From: an uncultured Prevotella sp.
GTDB taxonomy: Bacteria; Bacteroidota; Bacteroidia; Bacteroidales; Bacteroidaceae
Direction: 5' to 3'
Length of the DNA stretch: 64,000 nucleotides
Assembly (NCBI GenBank): GCA_905234265.1
Contig: CAJOHJ010000004.1
Coordinates: 297,893-361,892 of the forward strand
The notes below the pieces were generated by a model. The model saw only the letters and a program-made list of their open reading frames with translations. It was not told the DNA's origin and ran no database searches. Made by a program: the position numbers and the translations under genes. The stretch's first letter is position 1; each line of letters begins with the position of its first letter. Positions 1 through 8,230 of this stretch are shown here, one piece after another.

Positions 1-90
1 ATCTGGAGCATGAAGGTCATCGAGCAACAGCAGCTGCCGGCTGCCGAATTCGAGGAAAGCCTCCAGCAGCTCATGGCAGGCGAAATCTAA
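1..90 (+). CDS. mraZ: MraZ, C-terminal tail only (partial)
   Basis: The window opens inside a reading frame that ends at TAA 88-90, leaving 29 codons (start IWSMKVIEQQ, end LMAGEI). It lies 14 bp before rsmH, the position mraZ occupies at the head of nearly all dcw clusters. MraZ is a DNA-binding transcriptional regulator of this cluster. The call rests mainly on position, because the visible tail is poorly conserved in the family. Confidence 0.75.
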   Translation: MWSMKVIEQQQLPAAEFEESLQQLMAGEI

Positions 91-104
91 CACGACGAGA
101 TAAT

Positions 105-1001
105 ATGGCAGAGGTGTATCACGTTCCTGTCCTTCTGAAGGAGAGCGTCGACGGGCTGGATATCCAGCCCGGCGGTATTTACGTGGATGTCACCTTCGGC
201 GGAGGAGGGCACTCCAAGGAGATACTCGCAAGGCTCGGCAGCGACGGACGCCTGTTCAGCTTCGACCAGGACGCCGACGCTGAGCGCAACATCGTCGACG
301 ACCACAGGCTGACGTTCGTACGCAGCAACTTCCGCTATCTCGGACAGTGGATGCGATACTACGGAGTGGAACAAATCGACGGCCTGATAGCCGACCTGGG
401 CGTCTCCAGCCATCATTTCGACGAGTCATCGCGAGGCTTCTCCTTCCGCTACGATGCGCCAATAGACATGCGCATGAACCAGAGGGCGGCAAAGACTGCC
501 GCCGACGTGCTCAACGACTATAGCGAGGAAAGGCTGTCCGACGTGTTCTACGTCTACGGAGAGCTGCGGCAGGCACGCAAGATTGCCCGGCAGGTGGCGG
601 CCTTCCGCACCGCCAGTCACAGGATAGCCACTACCGGCGACCTGCTGGAGGCCGTCGGACAGACGGCGGCGGACAAGAAAGACCTTGCACGCCTCTTCCA
701 GGCACTGCGCATAGAGGTGAACCACGAGATGGACGCACTGCGCGACATGCTCAGGAGTGCCACCATGCTGCTCAGGACCGGCGGCAGGCTCTCGGTGCTG
801 ACATACCACTCGCTGGAAGACCGCATCGTGAAGAACGTCATGAAGGCCGGCAATCCGGAGGGACGCATGGAGCAGGACTTCTACGGCCGCGTGGCATCGC
901 CGCTGAAGGCACTGGGAAAGGTCGTCGTGCCGTCGGCCGACGAACAGGCGGCAAACCCAAGGAGCCGCAGCGCCAAGCTGCGCATAGCAGAGAAAATATA
1001 G
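105..1001 (+). CDS. rsmH: 16S rRNA (cytosine(1402)-N(4))-methyltransferase RsmH
   Basis: 298 aa, the normal length for RsmH (MraW). It uses S-adenosylmethionine to methylate N4 of C1402 in the ribosomal P site. The N-terminus has HVPVLLKE, then the SAM-binding YVDVTFGGGGHS at about residues 26-37. The conserved ADLGVSSHHFD and RGFSFR blocks follow, then YHSLEDRIVKN near residue 230 and a closing NPRSRSAKLRIAE. The ATG at 105 sits 14 bp after the mraZ stop and is the only start that keeps the HVPVLL block. It is co-transcribed with the dcw genes downstream (6-bp gap to the FtsL-like gene). Confidence 0.97.
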   Translation: MAEVYHVPVLLKESVDGLDIQPGGIYVDVTFGGGGHSKEILARLGSDGRLFSFDQDADAERNIVDDHRLTFVRSNFRYLGQWMRYYGVEQIDGLIADLGVSSHHFDESSRGFSFRYDAPIDMRMNQRAAKTAADVLNDYSEERLSDVFYVYGELRQARKIARQVAAFRTASHRIATTGDLLEAVGQTAADKKDLARLFQALRIEVNHEMDALRDMLRSATMLLRTGGRLSVLTYHSLEDRIVKNVMKAGNPEGRMEQDFYGRVASPLKALGKVVVPSADEQAANPRSRSAKLRIAEKI

Positions 1002-1007
1002 AAAGAC

Positions 1008-1556
1008 ATGGCAGAAGAGAACATAAATACCACAGAAGCCCTGGAGGCTGAGGAGAGCATGGAAGTGGCCGCAGAGGCAGACGCCCGGGACGCTGACAGC
1101 CGCGACGATGCTGTCGCTGCTGAGGCCGCCGCCGCCGCCGCAGAGGCTGCCGCCGAAAAGGAGGTGCTCAACGAGGCCATCAAGAAGATAAAGGCAACGG
1201 CCACGGAGGAAGACCCGAAGCCCTCGCAGCAGCTGTCGCTGCGCACCATACTCGGCGGCGACCTGCTGACGACGAATCTGGTGCGCTCGCAGATATGGCT
1301 CGTGCTGCTTGTGGTGGCCTTCTCGATAATATACGTGGCCTTCCGCTACCAGTGCCAGCAGGACCTGATAGCCATCGACCGCCTGGAAGGCGAGCTGAAG
1401 CATGCCAAGTTCCAGGCACTGTCGGCAACGAGTACGCTGACGGAGAAATGCCGCGAGAGCCATGTCCTCGACGTGCTGAAGCAGAACAGCGACTCGCTGC
1501 TGCACCAGGCCGACCAGCCGCCGTTCATCATTGAGGTGCCGGAGGGAGACAACTAA
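1008..1556 (+). CDS. FtsL-like division protein (Bacteroidota type)
   Basis: 182 aa. Residues 1-70 are an acidic, alanine-rich low-complexity cytoplasmic segment that includes a run of GCC codons. One membrane helix covers about 96-112 (IWLVLLVVAFSIIYVAF). A periplasmic coiled segment of about 70 residues follows. Its place between rsmH and the transpeptidase gene is that of ftsL, and Bacteroidota carry a diverged FtsL-like protein here. FtsL bridges FtsQ/FtsB to FtsW/FtsI at the septum. Sequence alone would not give the name, so topology plus position carry the call. The N-terminal extension is longer than in proteobacterial FtsL. Confidence 0.75.
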   Translation: MAEENINTTEALEAEESMEVAAEADARDADSRDDAVAAEAAAAAAEAAAEKEVLNEAIKKIKATATEEDPKPSQQLSLRTILGGDLLTTNLVRSQIWLVLLVVAFSIIYVAFRYQCQQDLIAIDRLEGELKHAKFQALSATSTLTEKCRESHVLDVLKQNSDSLLHQADQPPFIIEVPEGDN

Positions 1557-1586
1557 GTGTAGGAAATAAAGAAAGAAACAGAAAAC

Positions 1587-3791
1587 GTGAGCAAGTTCAG
1601 TAATAAAAAGGTGATGCCGCGCTACATGCTGATAGCCGTAGTGCTGACGTTCCTCGGAATTGCCGTCGTGGGCAAGGCCTTCTACATCATGACTGCCAAG
1701 AAGCAGTATTGGACGCAGGTGGCCGACAGGCTGAAGCGCGACTCCGTGAGCGTGAAGCCGAACCGCGGCAACATCCTTAGCTGCGACGGCCAGCTCATGG
1801 CAAGCTCTATACCTGAATACAAGATTTTCCTGGACTTCCAGGCTGCCGCCTTCGAAAAGGGTGACTCGATATGGCTCAGCAAGGTCGACTCGCTGTGCGA
1901 AGGACTCAGCCGCATATTCCCGCAGAAGACTGCCGACGAGTTCAAGAAGCATCTCGAGGAGGGACGCCACAAGGTGCAGAAGAACGGAAAGGTTGGCTCC
2001 CGCTGGTGGAACATCTGGCCAAGGCGCATCGACTACAACACCTTCGTGCAGGTCAGCGAGCTGCCGTTCCTGAATATGCCGCGCTATAAGAGTGGATTTA
2101 CGTACGAAGAGTACAACTCGCGGCGCCGTCCGTTCGGCACGCTCGCACAGCGCACGGTGGGAGGCATGTACGGTGCAAAGGACTCGGCATACTTCGGACT
2201 GGAGCTCTCCTACGACTCTGTGCTGCGCGGAACGCCGGGCATCACCGGGCGCAGAAAGATTCTTAACAAGTACATGAACGTGCCGGTGACGCTGCCTGTC
2301 GACGGCTGCGACATCATCACCACTATCGACGTAAACATGCAGGACCTCGCCGAGCGCGCACTGCTCGACATGCTCAAGAGTCCGCAGGTGCACGGCGAAC
2401 TGGGCGTGGCTATACTCATGGAGGTGAAGACCGGCGACGTGAAGGCTATCGTCAACATGATGCGCAACGAAGAGGGCAACTACATCGAGGCTGTCAACTC
2501 GGCAATAAGCTACCGCTGCGAGCCGGGGTCGGTGTTCAAGACGGCATCTTTCCTCGTGGCTCTCGACGATGGGGTGGTGGACACCTCATACGTCATTCAC
2601 ACCGGAAACGGAGTGATGCCCATGTACGGCCGTGAAATGAAGGACCACAACTGGCGCCATGGCGGCTACGGCGACATTAACGTGGCGCGGACATTGGAGG
2701 TAAGCTCTAACATAGGCGTGAGCCACGTCATCGACAAGAACTATCACGACAACGCAGAGCGCTACGTCAAGGGACTCTACCGCATAGGCATCAACGAGGA
2801 CCTCAAGCTGCCGCTCGTCGGTTACCAGCCGCCGATAATACGCATGCCGCAGCGCAAGAAGAACGGGCGCTACGATGACAACTGGTATGCTACCACGCTG
2901 CCCTGGATGTCGATAGGCTACGAGACACAGATAGCCCCCATCAACACCGTGGCATTCTATAACGCCATCGCCAACGACGGCAAGATGATGCGCCCGCGCT
3001 TCGTCAAGAAGGTGGTGAAGAACGGCGAGACCATCATGGAGTTCGAGCCGGAAGTCATCAAGGAGCGCATAGCAAAGCCACAGGCCATCAAGACCATGCA
3101 GACCATTCTGCAGCATGTCGTAAGCCAGGGACTGGGACGCAAGGCCGGCTCGCCATTGTTCAAGGTGGCCGGAAAAACAGGCACGGCGCAGGTGTCGCAA
3201 GGCAAGGCCGGATACAAGACTGGCCTCACGCAGTACTGGCTGTCGTTTGCCGGCTACTTCCCTGCAGACAATCCGCGATACTCCTGCATCGTCTGCATAA
3301 AGAAGTCGGGACTGCCGGCATCGGGTGGCGGCATGTCGGGCGTGGTGTTCCATCATATTGCGGAGGGTGTCATGGCGCGGCACCTGAAGATGAGCGTCGA
3401 GGACGCACACGACGAGAACACCATCGTGATTCCTGACGTGAAGGACGGCGACATTGCTGCTGCCCACTTCGCACTCGACGAAATCGGCATCAAGACCAGC
3501 AACCAGTGGCAGAACGGCTCAAGTGCGCTGACGCCTGTGTGGGGTACAGCCCAGAGACGCGACGCCGACGTGCAGCTGACGGGAGTTACGCCGCCGACGC
3601 ATGTTGCCGCCGGAAGGAGCGACGAACTGGCTCCGAACGTTGTGGGCATGGGCGCCAAGGATGCCGTATTCCTGCTTGAAGAAGCAGGACTGAAGGTCAG
3701 AATAAGCGGCCGCGGCCGCGTGGTGCGGCAGAGCTTCCCGGCAGGAAAGCCTGTCAAGGAGGGCAACGAATGCCTCATAGTCCTGGAATAA
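1587..3791 (+). CDS. ftsI: Septal penicillin-binding protein (FtsI/PBP3 type) with C-terminal PASTA domain
   Basis: 734 aa class B transpeptidase that cross-links septal peptidoglycan. A GTG start at 1587 gives a short cytoplasmic tail and a membrane anchor at about residues 12-33. The three active-site motifs are present: SVFK with catalytic Ser315, SSN at 373-375, and KTGT starting at Lys530. A single PASTA domain fills about residues 685-734 (NVVGMGAKDAVFLLEEAGLKV). It follows the FtsL-like gene by 30 bp. The last codons (GTCCTGGAATAA) are copied in the repeat just downstream. FtsI works as a pair with the FtsW encoded at 8231. Confidence 0.95.
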   Translation: MSKFSNKKVMPRYMLIAVVLTFLGIAVVGKAFYIMTAKKQYWTQVADRLKRDSVSVKPNRGNILSCDGQLMASSIPEYKIFLDFQAAAFEKGDSIWLSKVDSLCEGLSRIFPQKTADEFKKHLEEGRHKVQKNGKVGSRWWNIWPRRIDYNTFVQVSELPFLNMPRYKSGFTYEEYNSRRRPFGTLAQRTVGGMYGAKDSAYFGLELSYDSVLRGTPGITGRRKILNKYMNVPVTLPVDGCDIITTIDVNMQDLAERALLDMLKSPQVHGELGVAILMEVKTGDVKAIVNMMRNEEGNYIEAVNSAISYRCEPGSVFKTASFLVALDDGVVDTSYVIHTGNGVMPMYGREMKDHNWRHGGYGDINVARTLEVSSNIGVSHVIDKNYHDNAERYVKGLYRIGINEDLKLPLVGYQPPIIRMPQRKKNGRYDDNWYATTLPWMSIGYETQIAPINTVAFYNAIANDGKMMRPRFVKKVVKNGETIMEFEPEVIKERIAKPQAIKTMQTILQHVVSQGLGRKAGSPLFKVAGKTGTAQVSQGKAGYKTGLTQYWLSFAGYFPADNPRYSCIVCIKKSGLPASGGGMSGVVFHHIAEGVMARHLKMSVEDAHDENTIVIPDVKDGDIAAAHFALDEIGIKTSNQWQNGSSALTPVWGTAQRRDADVQLTGVTPPTHVAAGRSDELAPNVVGMGAKDAVFLLEEAGLKVRISGRGRVVRQSFPAGKPVKEGNECLIVLE

Positions 3792-3832
3792 TAGAAGAAA
3801 GCCCCGCAATCATAGAAGAAAGTCCTGGAATA
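3791..3832 (+). repeat. 21-bp tandem duplication after ftsI
   Basis: Two adjacent 21-bp units both begin ATAGAAGAAAG, at 3791 and 3812. The second ends AGTCCTGGAATA, which repeats the last bases of ftsI at 3779-3790, exactly 42 bp upstream. So the gene end has itself been copied at 21-bp spacing. Confidence 0.7.
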
Positions 3833-3833
3833 G

Positions 3834-3890
3834 TCACACCCCCCATTAACCCCATCACCCCCATCCACCCCACCCACCCCCAGATAAACA
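3834..3890 (+). repeat. C-rich low-complexity tract between ftsI and murE
   Basis: About 55 bp made almost only of C with A and T (blocks such as ATTAACCCCATCACCCCC), with no exact period. It resembles the C-rich insert inside murE at 5020-5054. It lies in the 135-bp ftsI-murE gap; I see no TAnnTTTG promoter there. Confidence 0.6.
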
Positions 3891-3926
3891 AAACAGAAAC
3901 TCTCAACAATTAAATAACAACAGACA

Positions 3927-5405
3927 ATGAAACTCTCCGAACTGCTGAAAAATCTGAAGCCTGTCAGCATCATAGGCAACACCGACGTGGAAATAACCGG
4001 TGTAGACATAGACTCAAGGAAGGCTGACAGCGGCCACTTGTTCGTTGCTGTCAGAGGCACTCAGACTGATGGCCACAAATTCATCGGAAAGGCTGTCGAG
4101 CAGGGCGCGGCTGCCATTCTCTGTGAAGACATCCCCGACGGCGCCGACGCACAGGCAGCGACCTACGTGCAGGTGGAATCCACCGAAGAGGCCGTGGGCC
4201 CCGTGGCACACACTTTCTACGGCGAGCCGTCGCTGAAGCTGAAGCTCGTAGGCGTTACCGGCACGAACGGAAAGACTACCATTGCCACATTATTATATAA
4301 TATGTTCCGCAAGTTCGGACATAAGTGCGGCTTGCTGTCGACGGTGTGCAACTACATCGAAGGCGAGGAAATACCTGCCGACCACACTACTCCCGACCCC
4401 ATAGAGCTGAACCGCCTGCTGCACCTCATGGTGGAGGCTGGCTGTGAGTATGCATTCATGGAGTGCTCAAGCCACGCCATCGTGCAGCGGCGCATCGGCG
4501 GACTGAAGTTTGCCGGCGGCATGTTCACCAATCTGACGCGCGACCACTTGGACTATCACAAGACCTTCGAGAATTACCGCGACGCCAAGAAGCTTTTCTT
4601 CGACACTCTGCCGAAGGATGCCTTCGCCATTACGAATGCCGACGACAAGAACGGCATGTTCATGGTGCAGAACACGAAGGCTGCGGTGAAGACATACAGC
4701 ACTCAGCGCATGGCCGACTTCAAGGCGCGCATCATCGAGTGCCATTTCGAGGGAATGTATCTCGACATCGACGGCCGCGAAGTCGGCGTGCAGTTCATTG
4801 GCAAGTTCAACGTCTCCAACCTGCTGTGCGTCTACGGTGCGGCAGTGATGCTCGGCAAGCAGCCCGACGACATTCTCGTGGTGATGAGTACGCTGAAGAG
4901 CGTGGCTGGCCGCCTGGAGCCTATACGTTCGAAGGAGGGCGTAACGGCAATCGTCGACTACGCACACACTCCAGATGCGCTGGACAACGTGCTGCGTGCC
5001 ATACATGAAGTACTCTCCACCAACACCCAACACCCATCACCCACCATCCCACAGGTCATCACCGTCTGCGGTGCCGGCGGCAACCGCGACAAGGGCAAGC
5101 GCCCTCTGATGGCGCAGGAGGCTGTCCGCCAGAGCGACCGCGTGATTATCACCAGCGACAATCCACGCTTCGAGGAGCCGCAGGACATCATCAACGACAT
5201 GCTGGCCGGCCTTGACCAGAAGCAGATGAAGAAGGTGCTGTCGATTGCCGACCGCCGTGAGGCAATAAAGACTGCCTGCATGCTGGCACAGCCCGGCGAC
5301 GTGATACTGATTGCCGGCAAGGGCCACGAAGACTATCAGGAGATAAAGGGTGTGAAGCATCACTTCGACGACCGCGAAGTCGTGCGTGAGATTTTCGGAG
5401 CCTGA
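3927..5405 (+). CDS. murE: UDP-N-acetylmuramoyl-L-alanyl-D-glutamate--2,6-diaminopimelate ligase
   Basis: 492 aa Mur ligase adding the third peptide residue to the peptidoglycan precursor in the cytoplasm. The ATP loop is [10 protein letters not shown] (about 110-119), followed by HTTPDP and the central-domain MECSSHAI. Residues 411-414 read DNPR, the motif that marks meso-diaminopimelate as substrate rather than lysine. This agrees with dapB later in the window. Residues about 365-377 ([13 protein letters not shown]) are a low-complexity insert encoded by C-rich 7-bp repeats, between the DYAHTPDAL block and [17 protein letters not shown]. Confidence 0.96.
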   Translation: MKLSELLKNLKPVSIIGNTDVEITGVDIDSRKADSGHLFVAVRGTQTDGHKFIGKAVEQGAAAILCEDIPDGADAQAATYVQVESTEEAVGPVAHTFYGEPSLKLKLVGVTGTNGKTTIATLLYNMFRKFGHKCGLLSTVCNYIEGEEIPADHTTPDPIELNRLLHLMVEAGCEYAFMECSSHAIVQRRIGGLKFAGGMFTNLTRDHLDYHKTFENYRDAKKLFFDTLPKDAFAITNADDKNGMFMVQNTKAAVKTYSTQRMADFKARIIECHFEGMYLDIDGREVGVQFIGKFNVSNLLCVYGAAVMLGKQPDDILVVMSTLKSVAGRLEPIRSKEGVTAIVDYAHTPDALDNVLRAIHEVLSTNTQHPSPTIPQVITVCGAGGNRDKGKRPLMAQEAVRQSDRVIITSDNPRFEEPQDIINDMLAGLDQKQMKKVLSIADRREAIKTACMLAQPGDVILIAGKGHEDYQEIKGVKHHFDDREVVREIFGA

Positions 5406-5410
5406 CGGCA

Positions 5411-5474
5411 ACGGTAAACCGTAAACAGCATATCAGCAAATCGTAAACAGTAAACCAGTAAATAGTAAATAACA
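5411..5474 (+). repeat. GTAAAC-rich repeats between murE and mraY
   Basis: The 71-bp gap is largely short words of the GTAAACAG/CAGTAAAT type. The clearest unit is 22 bp long and starts CGTAAACAG at 5420 and again at 5442. It is one of the few local repeats here with a period other than 21. I see no promoter or terminator in it. Confidence 0.6.
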
Positions 5475-5476
5475 AG

Positions 5477-6748
5477 ATGTTATACTATATCTTCCGTTTC
5501 TTAGAGCAGTTCGACATTCCAGGGGCGCACATCTGGTCGTATATTTCGTTCCGTTCGCTGCTGGCACTCATCATGTCGCTGATTATCTCAGCGTGGTTCG
5601 GCGAGTACTTCATAAAATGGATGAAGCGCCGCAACATCAGCGAGACGGCCCGCGACCCAAGCATCGACCCCTTCGGAGTTGAGAAGAAGGGCGTGCCGAC
5701 GATGGGCGGCGTCATCATCATCGTGTCCATCCTGGTGCCGGTGCTGCTGCTGGGACGCATGCGCAACATCTACCTGCTGCTGATGATAGGCACCACGCTG
5801 TGGCTTGGCTTCCTGGGCTTCATGGACGACTACATAAAGATTTTCCGCAAGAACAAGGAGGGACTGAAGGGCATCTACAAGATTATCGGTCAGGTGTCGA
5901 TAGGCTTCATCGTTGCGCTGACGCTGTGGCTCAGCCCTGACGCCGTAGTCCGCGAGAATGTCTCCGAGGCGCGGCAGAACCAGGAGGTGGTGGTGAAGCA
6001 CAAGGCCGAGGCCGTAAAGTCGCTGCAGACGACGATACCCTTCATCAAGAACCACAACCTCAACTATTCCAGCGTGCTGTCGTTCCTTGGCGAGTACAAG
6101 GTGGCTGCCGGCTGGGTGCTGTTCATTCTGATGACGATCATCGTGGTGACGGCGGTCTCTAACGGTGCAAACCTCAACGACGGCATGGACGGCATGTGCG
6201 CGGGCAACTCGGCCATCATCGGCGTGGCGCTGCTGATATTTGCCTATGTGTCGTCGCACATCGTGTATGCTGCATATTTCGACATCATGTATATTCCCGG
6301 CTCGCAGGAGCTGGTGGTTTTCCTGTCGGCATTCATAGGCGCCATGATAGGCTTCTTGTGGTACAACGCCTATCCTGCACAGGTGTTCATGGGCGACACT
6401 GGCTCGCTGACCATCGGCGGCATCATCGGCGTCTGCGCAGTCATCATCCACAAGGAGCTGATGCTGCCGCTGCTCTGTGGCATCTTCTTCATAGAGAGCC
6501 TTAGCGTCATCATCCAGACGCAGTGGTTCAAGTTCCAGAAGAAGAAGGGCCGCCGCGTGCGTGTGTTTCGTGCCACTCCGATTCACGACACTTTCCGCCG
6601 CCTTGACTCACAGCTCGACGCCACCAGCGAGTACATCCTTCGCGGATGGCCTCACAGGCCCTTCCACGAGTCGAAGATAACCATCCGCTTCTGGATAACG
6701 ACCATCATCCTTGCAGCGCTGACGATAATCACGCTGAAGATAAGATAA
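5477..6748 (+). CDS. mraY: Phospho-N-acetylmuramoyl-pentapeptide-transferase
   Basis: 423 aa polytopic membrane enzyme that moves phospho-MurNAc-pentapeptide onto undecaprenyl phosphate to form lipid I. Landmarks are GVPTMGG (about 75), the aspartate-rich MDDYIKIFRKNKEGLKG, NGANLNDGMDGMCAG and MGDTGSL. The usual PxHHHxE-like loop reads PIHDTFRRLDSQLD and is followed by an extra segment before the final helix (FHESKITIRFW). From memory this fits Bacteroidales MraY. It lies 71 bp after murE and 39 bp before murD. Confidence 0.96.
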   Translation: MLYYIFRFLEQFDIPGAHIWSYISFRSLLALIMSLIISAWFGEYFIKWMKRRNISETARDPSIDPFGVEKKGVPTMGGVIIIVSILVPVLLLGRMRNIYLLLMIGTTLWLGFLGFMDDYIKIFRKNKEGLKGIYKIIGQVSIGFIVALTLWLSPDAVVRENVSEARQNQEVVVKHKAEAVKSLQTTIPFIKNHNLNYSSVLSFLGEYKVAAGWVLFILMTIIVVTAVSNGANLNDGMDGMCAGNSAIIGVALLIFAYVSSHIVYAAYFDIMYIPGSQELVVFLSAFIGAMIGFLWYNAYPAQVFMGDTGSLTIGGIIGVCAVIIHKELMLPLLCGIFFIESLSVIIQTQWFKFQKKKGRRVRVFRATPIHDTFRRLDSQLDATSEYILRGWPHRPFHESKITIRFWITTIILAALTIITLKIR

Positions 6749-6787
6749 AATGTAGTAAAGAGTGAAACGACAATAATTGCCACCGCA

Positions 6788-8119
6788 ATGAAAAGAATAG
6801 TGATATTAGGCGCCGGCGAGAGCGGAGCGGGAGCTGCCGTGCTGGCAAAGAAAGAGGGCTTCGACGTGTTCGTCAGTGACATGTCGAAGATCAGCGACAA
6901 GTACAAGAAGATGCTCGACGAGCGGCACATCCAGTGGGAAGAGGGACAGCACACGGAGGAAAGCATTCTGAATGCCGACGAAGTGATAAAGAGTCCCGGC
7001 ATTCCCGACACGGCTCCGATGATAGTGAAGATCCGCGAGAAGGGCATCCACATCATCAGCGAGATAGAGTTTGCAGGACGCTACACAACGTCGAAGATGG
7101 TGTGCATCACTGGCTCCAACGGCAAGACCACCACGACGAGCCTTATATACCACATCTTCAAGGCTGCCGGCTACGACGCCGGGCTGGCCGGCAACATTGG
7201 CAACTCGCTGGCCCTGCAGGTGGCCGAAGACCCACACGAGTATTACATCATAGAGCTAAGCTCCTTCCAGCTGGACAACATGTACGACTTCCGCGCCGAC
7301 ATTGCCATCCTGCTGAACATCACGCCCGACCATCTGGACCGCTACGACTTCAAGATGCAGAACTATGTGGACTCGAAGATGCGCATCATCCAGAACCAGC
7401 GTCCGCAGGATGCTTTCATCTACTGGAACGACGACCCGGTGGTGAAGCGTGAGCTGGAGAAATATGACATCAAGGCCATCCAGTATCCGTTCTCTGAACT
7501 CAAGGAAAAGGGAAGCATCGGCTACATTGAGGAAGGCCGCTACGTCATCGAGAAGCCTGTGCCGTTCAACATGGAGCAGGAGTCGCTGTCGCTCACAGGC
7601 AAGCACAACATCTACAACTCGCTGGCCGCCGGCATCGCAACCGACATTGCCGGCATCAAGAAGGAGGTGATACGCCAGTCGCTCAGCGACTTCCCCGGCG
7701 TGGAGCATCGTCTGGAAAAGGTGTGTACCGTGCGCGGCGTGCAATACGTCAACGACTCTAAGGCTACCAACGTCGACGCATGCTGGTATGCGCTGGAGTC
7801 GATGAAGACGAAGACGATATTGATTATAGGCGGCAAGGACAAGGGCAACGACTACTCGCCGCTGATGCCACTTGTCAGGGAGAAGTGCGCAGGCCTCGTC
7901 TACCTTGGCGCAGACAACCAGAAGCTGCACGACAATTTCGACGCCCTCGGCCTGCCCGTGCGCGACACTCACTCCATGAAGGAGTGCATCGACGCTTGCT
8001 ACGAGATGGCTGAGCCGGGCATGACGGTGCTGCTGTCGCCCTGCTGCGCGTCGTTCGACCTCTTCAAAAACATGGAGGACCGCGGCGAGCAGTTCAAGAC
8101 GCTGGCGCGAAGCCTGTAG
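6788..8119 (+). CDS. murD: UDP-N-acetylmuramoyl-L-alanine--D-glutamate ligase
   Basis: 443 aa Mur ligase adding D-glutamate to UDP-MurNAc-L-Ala. The N-terminal Rossmann-type domain starts RIVILGAGESGAGAAVLAKK. The ATP loop is CITGSNGKTTTT (about 110), the central motif is IELSSFQLD, and the C-terminal domain has VNDSKATNVDA and IIGGKDKGNDY. These separate MurD from MurC, E and F. The length is normal. The stop is followed after 12 bp by a 21-bp repeat array that separates it from ftsW. Confidence 0.96.
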   Translation: MKRIVILGAGESGAGAAVLAKKEGFDVFVSDMSKISDKYKKMLDERHIQWEEGQHTEESILNADEVIKSPGIPDTAPMIVKIREKGIHIISEIEFAGRYTTSKMVCITGSNGKTTTTSLIYHIFKAAGYDAGLAGNIGNSLALQVAEDPHEYYIIELSSFQLDNMYDFRADIAILLNITPDHLDRYDFKMQNYVDSKMRIIQNQRPQDAFIYWNDDPVVKRELEKYDIKAIQYPFSELKEKGSIGYIEEGRYVIEKPVPFNMEQESLSLTGKHNIYNSLAAGIATDIAGIKKEVIRQSLSDFPGVEHRLEKVCTVRGVQYVNDSKATNVDACWYALESMKTKTILIIGGKDKGNDYSPLMPLVREKCAGLVYLGADNQKLHDNFDALGLPVRDTHSMKECIDACYEMAEPGMTVLLSPCCASFDLFKNMEDRGEQFKTLARSL

Positions 8120-8131
8120 GCAGTGGCGCCA

Positions 8132-8190
8132 GTAACACGCAGAGACAATTTCGTAACACGCAGAGACAATTTCGTAACACGCAGAGACAA
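8132..8190 (+). repeat. Dispersed 21-bp repeat array, copy 1 (murD-ftsW junction)
   Basis: Nearly three units in plus orientation. GAGACAATTTCGTAACACGC recurs with starts at 8142, 8163 and 8184 (exact 21-bp register), preceded by a partial GTAACACGCA. This is the least diverged array in the window; its units carry GAGACAA where other copies have GAGATAA. It is open in the ftsW frame (TRRDNFV repeats), which is why the ORF track extends ftsW upstream. Confidence 0.9.
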
Positions 8191-8230
8191 GCAACAGACA
8201 AAGGGCTACGGAAAAGCATATAACACAGCA

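Noticed and set aside
426-2393. 655-aa minus-strand ORF over rsmH, FtsL-like and ftsI genes
   Set aside because: Shadow of GC-rich coding DNA; no domain and overlaps three clear genes.
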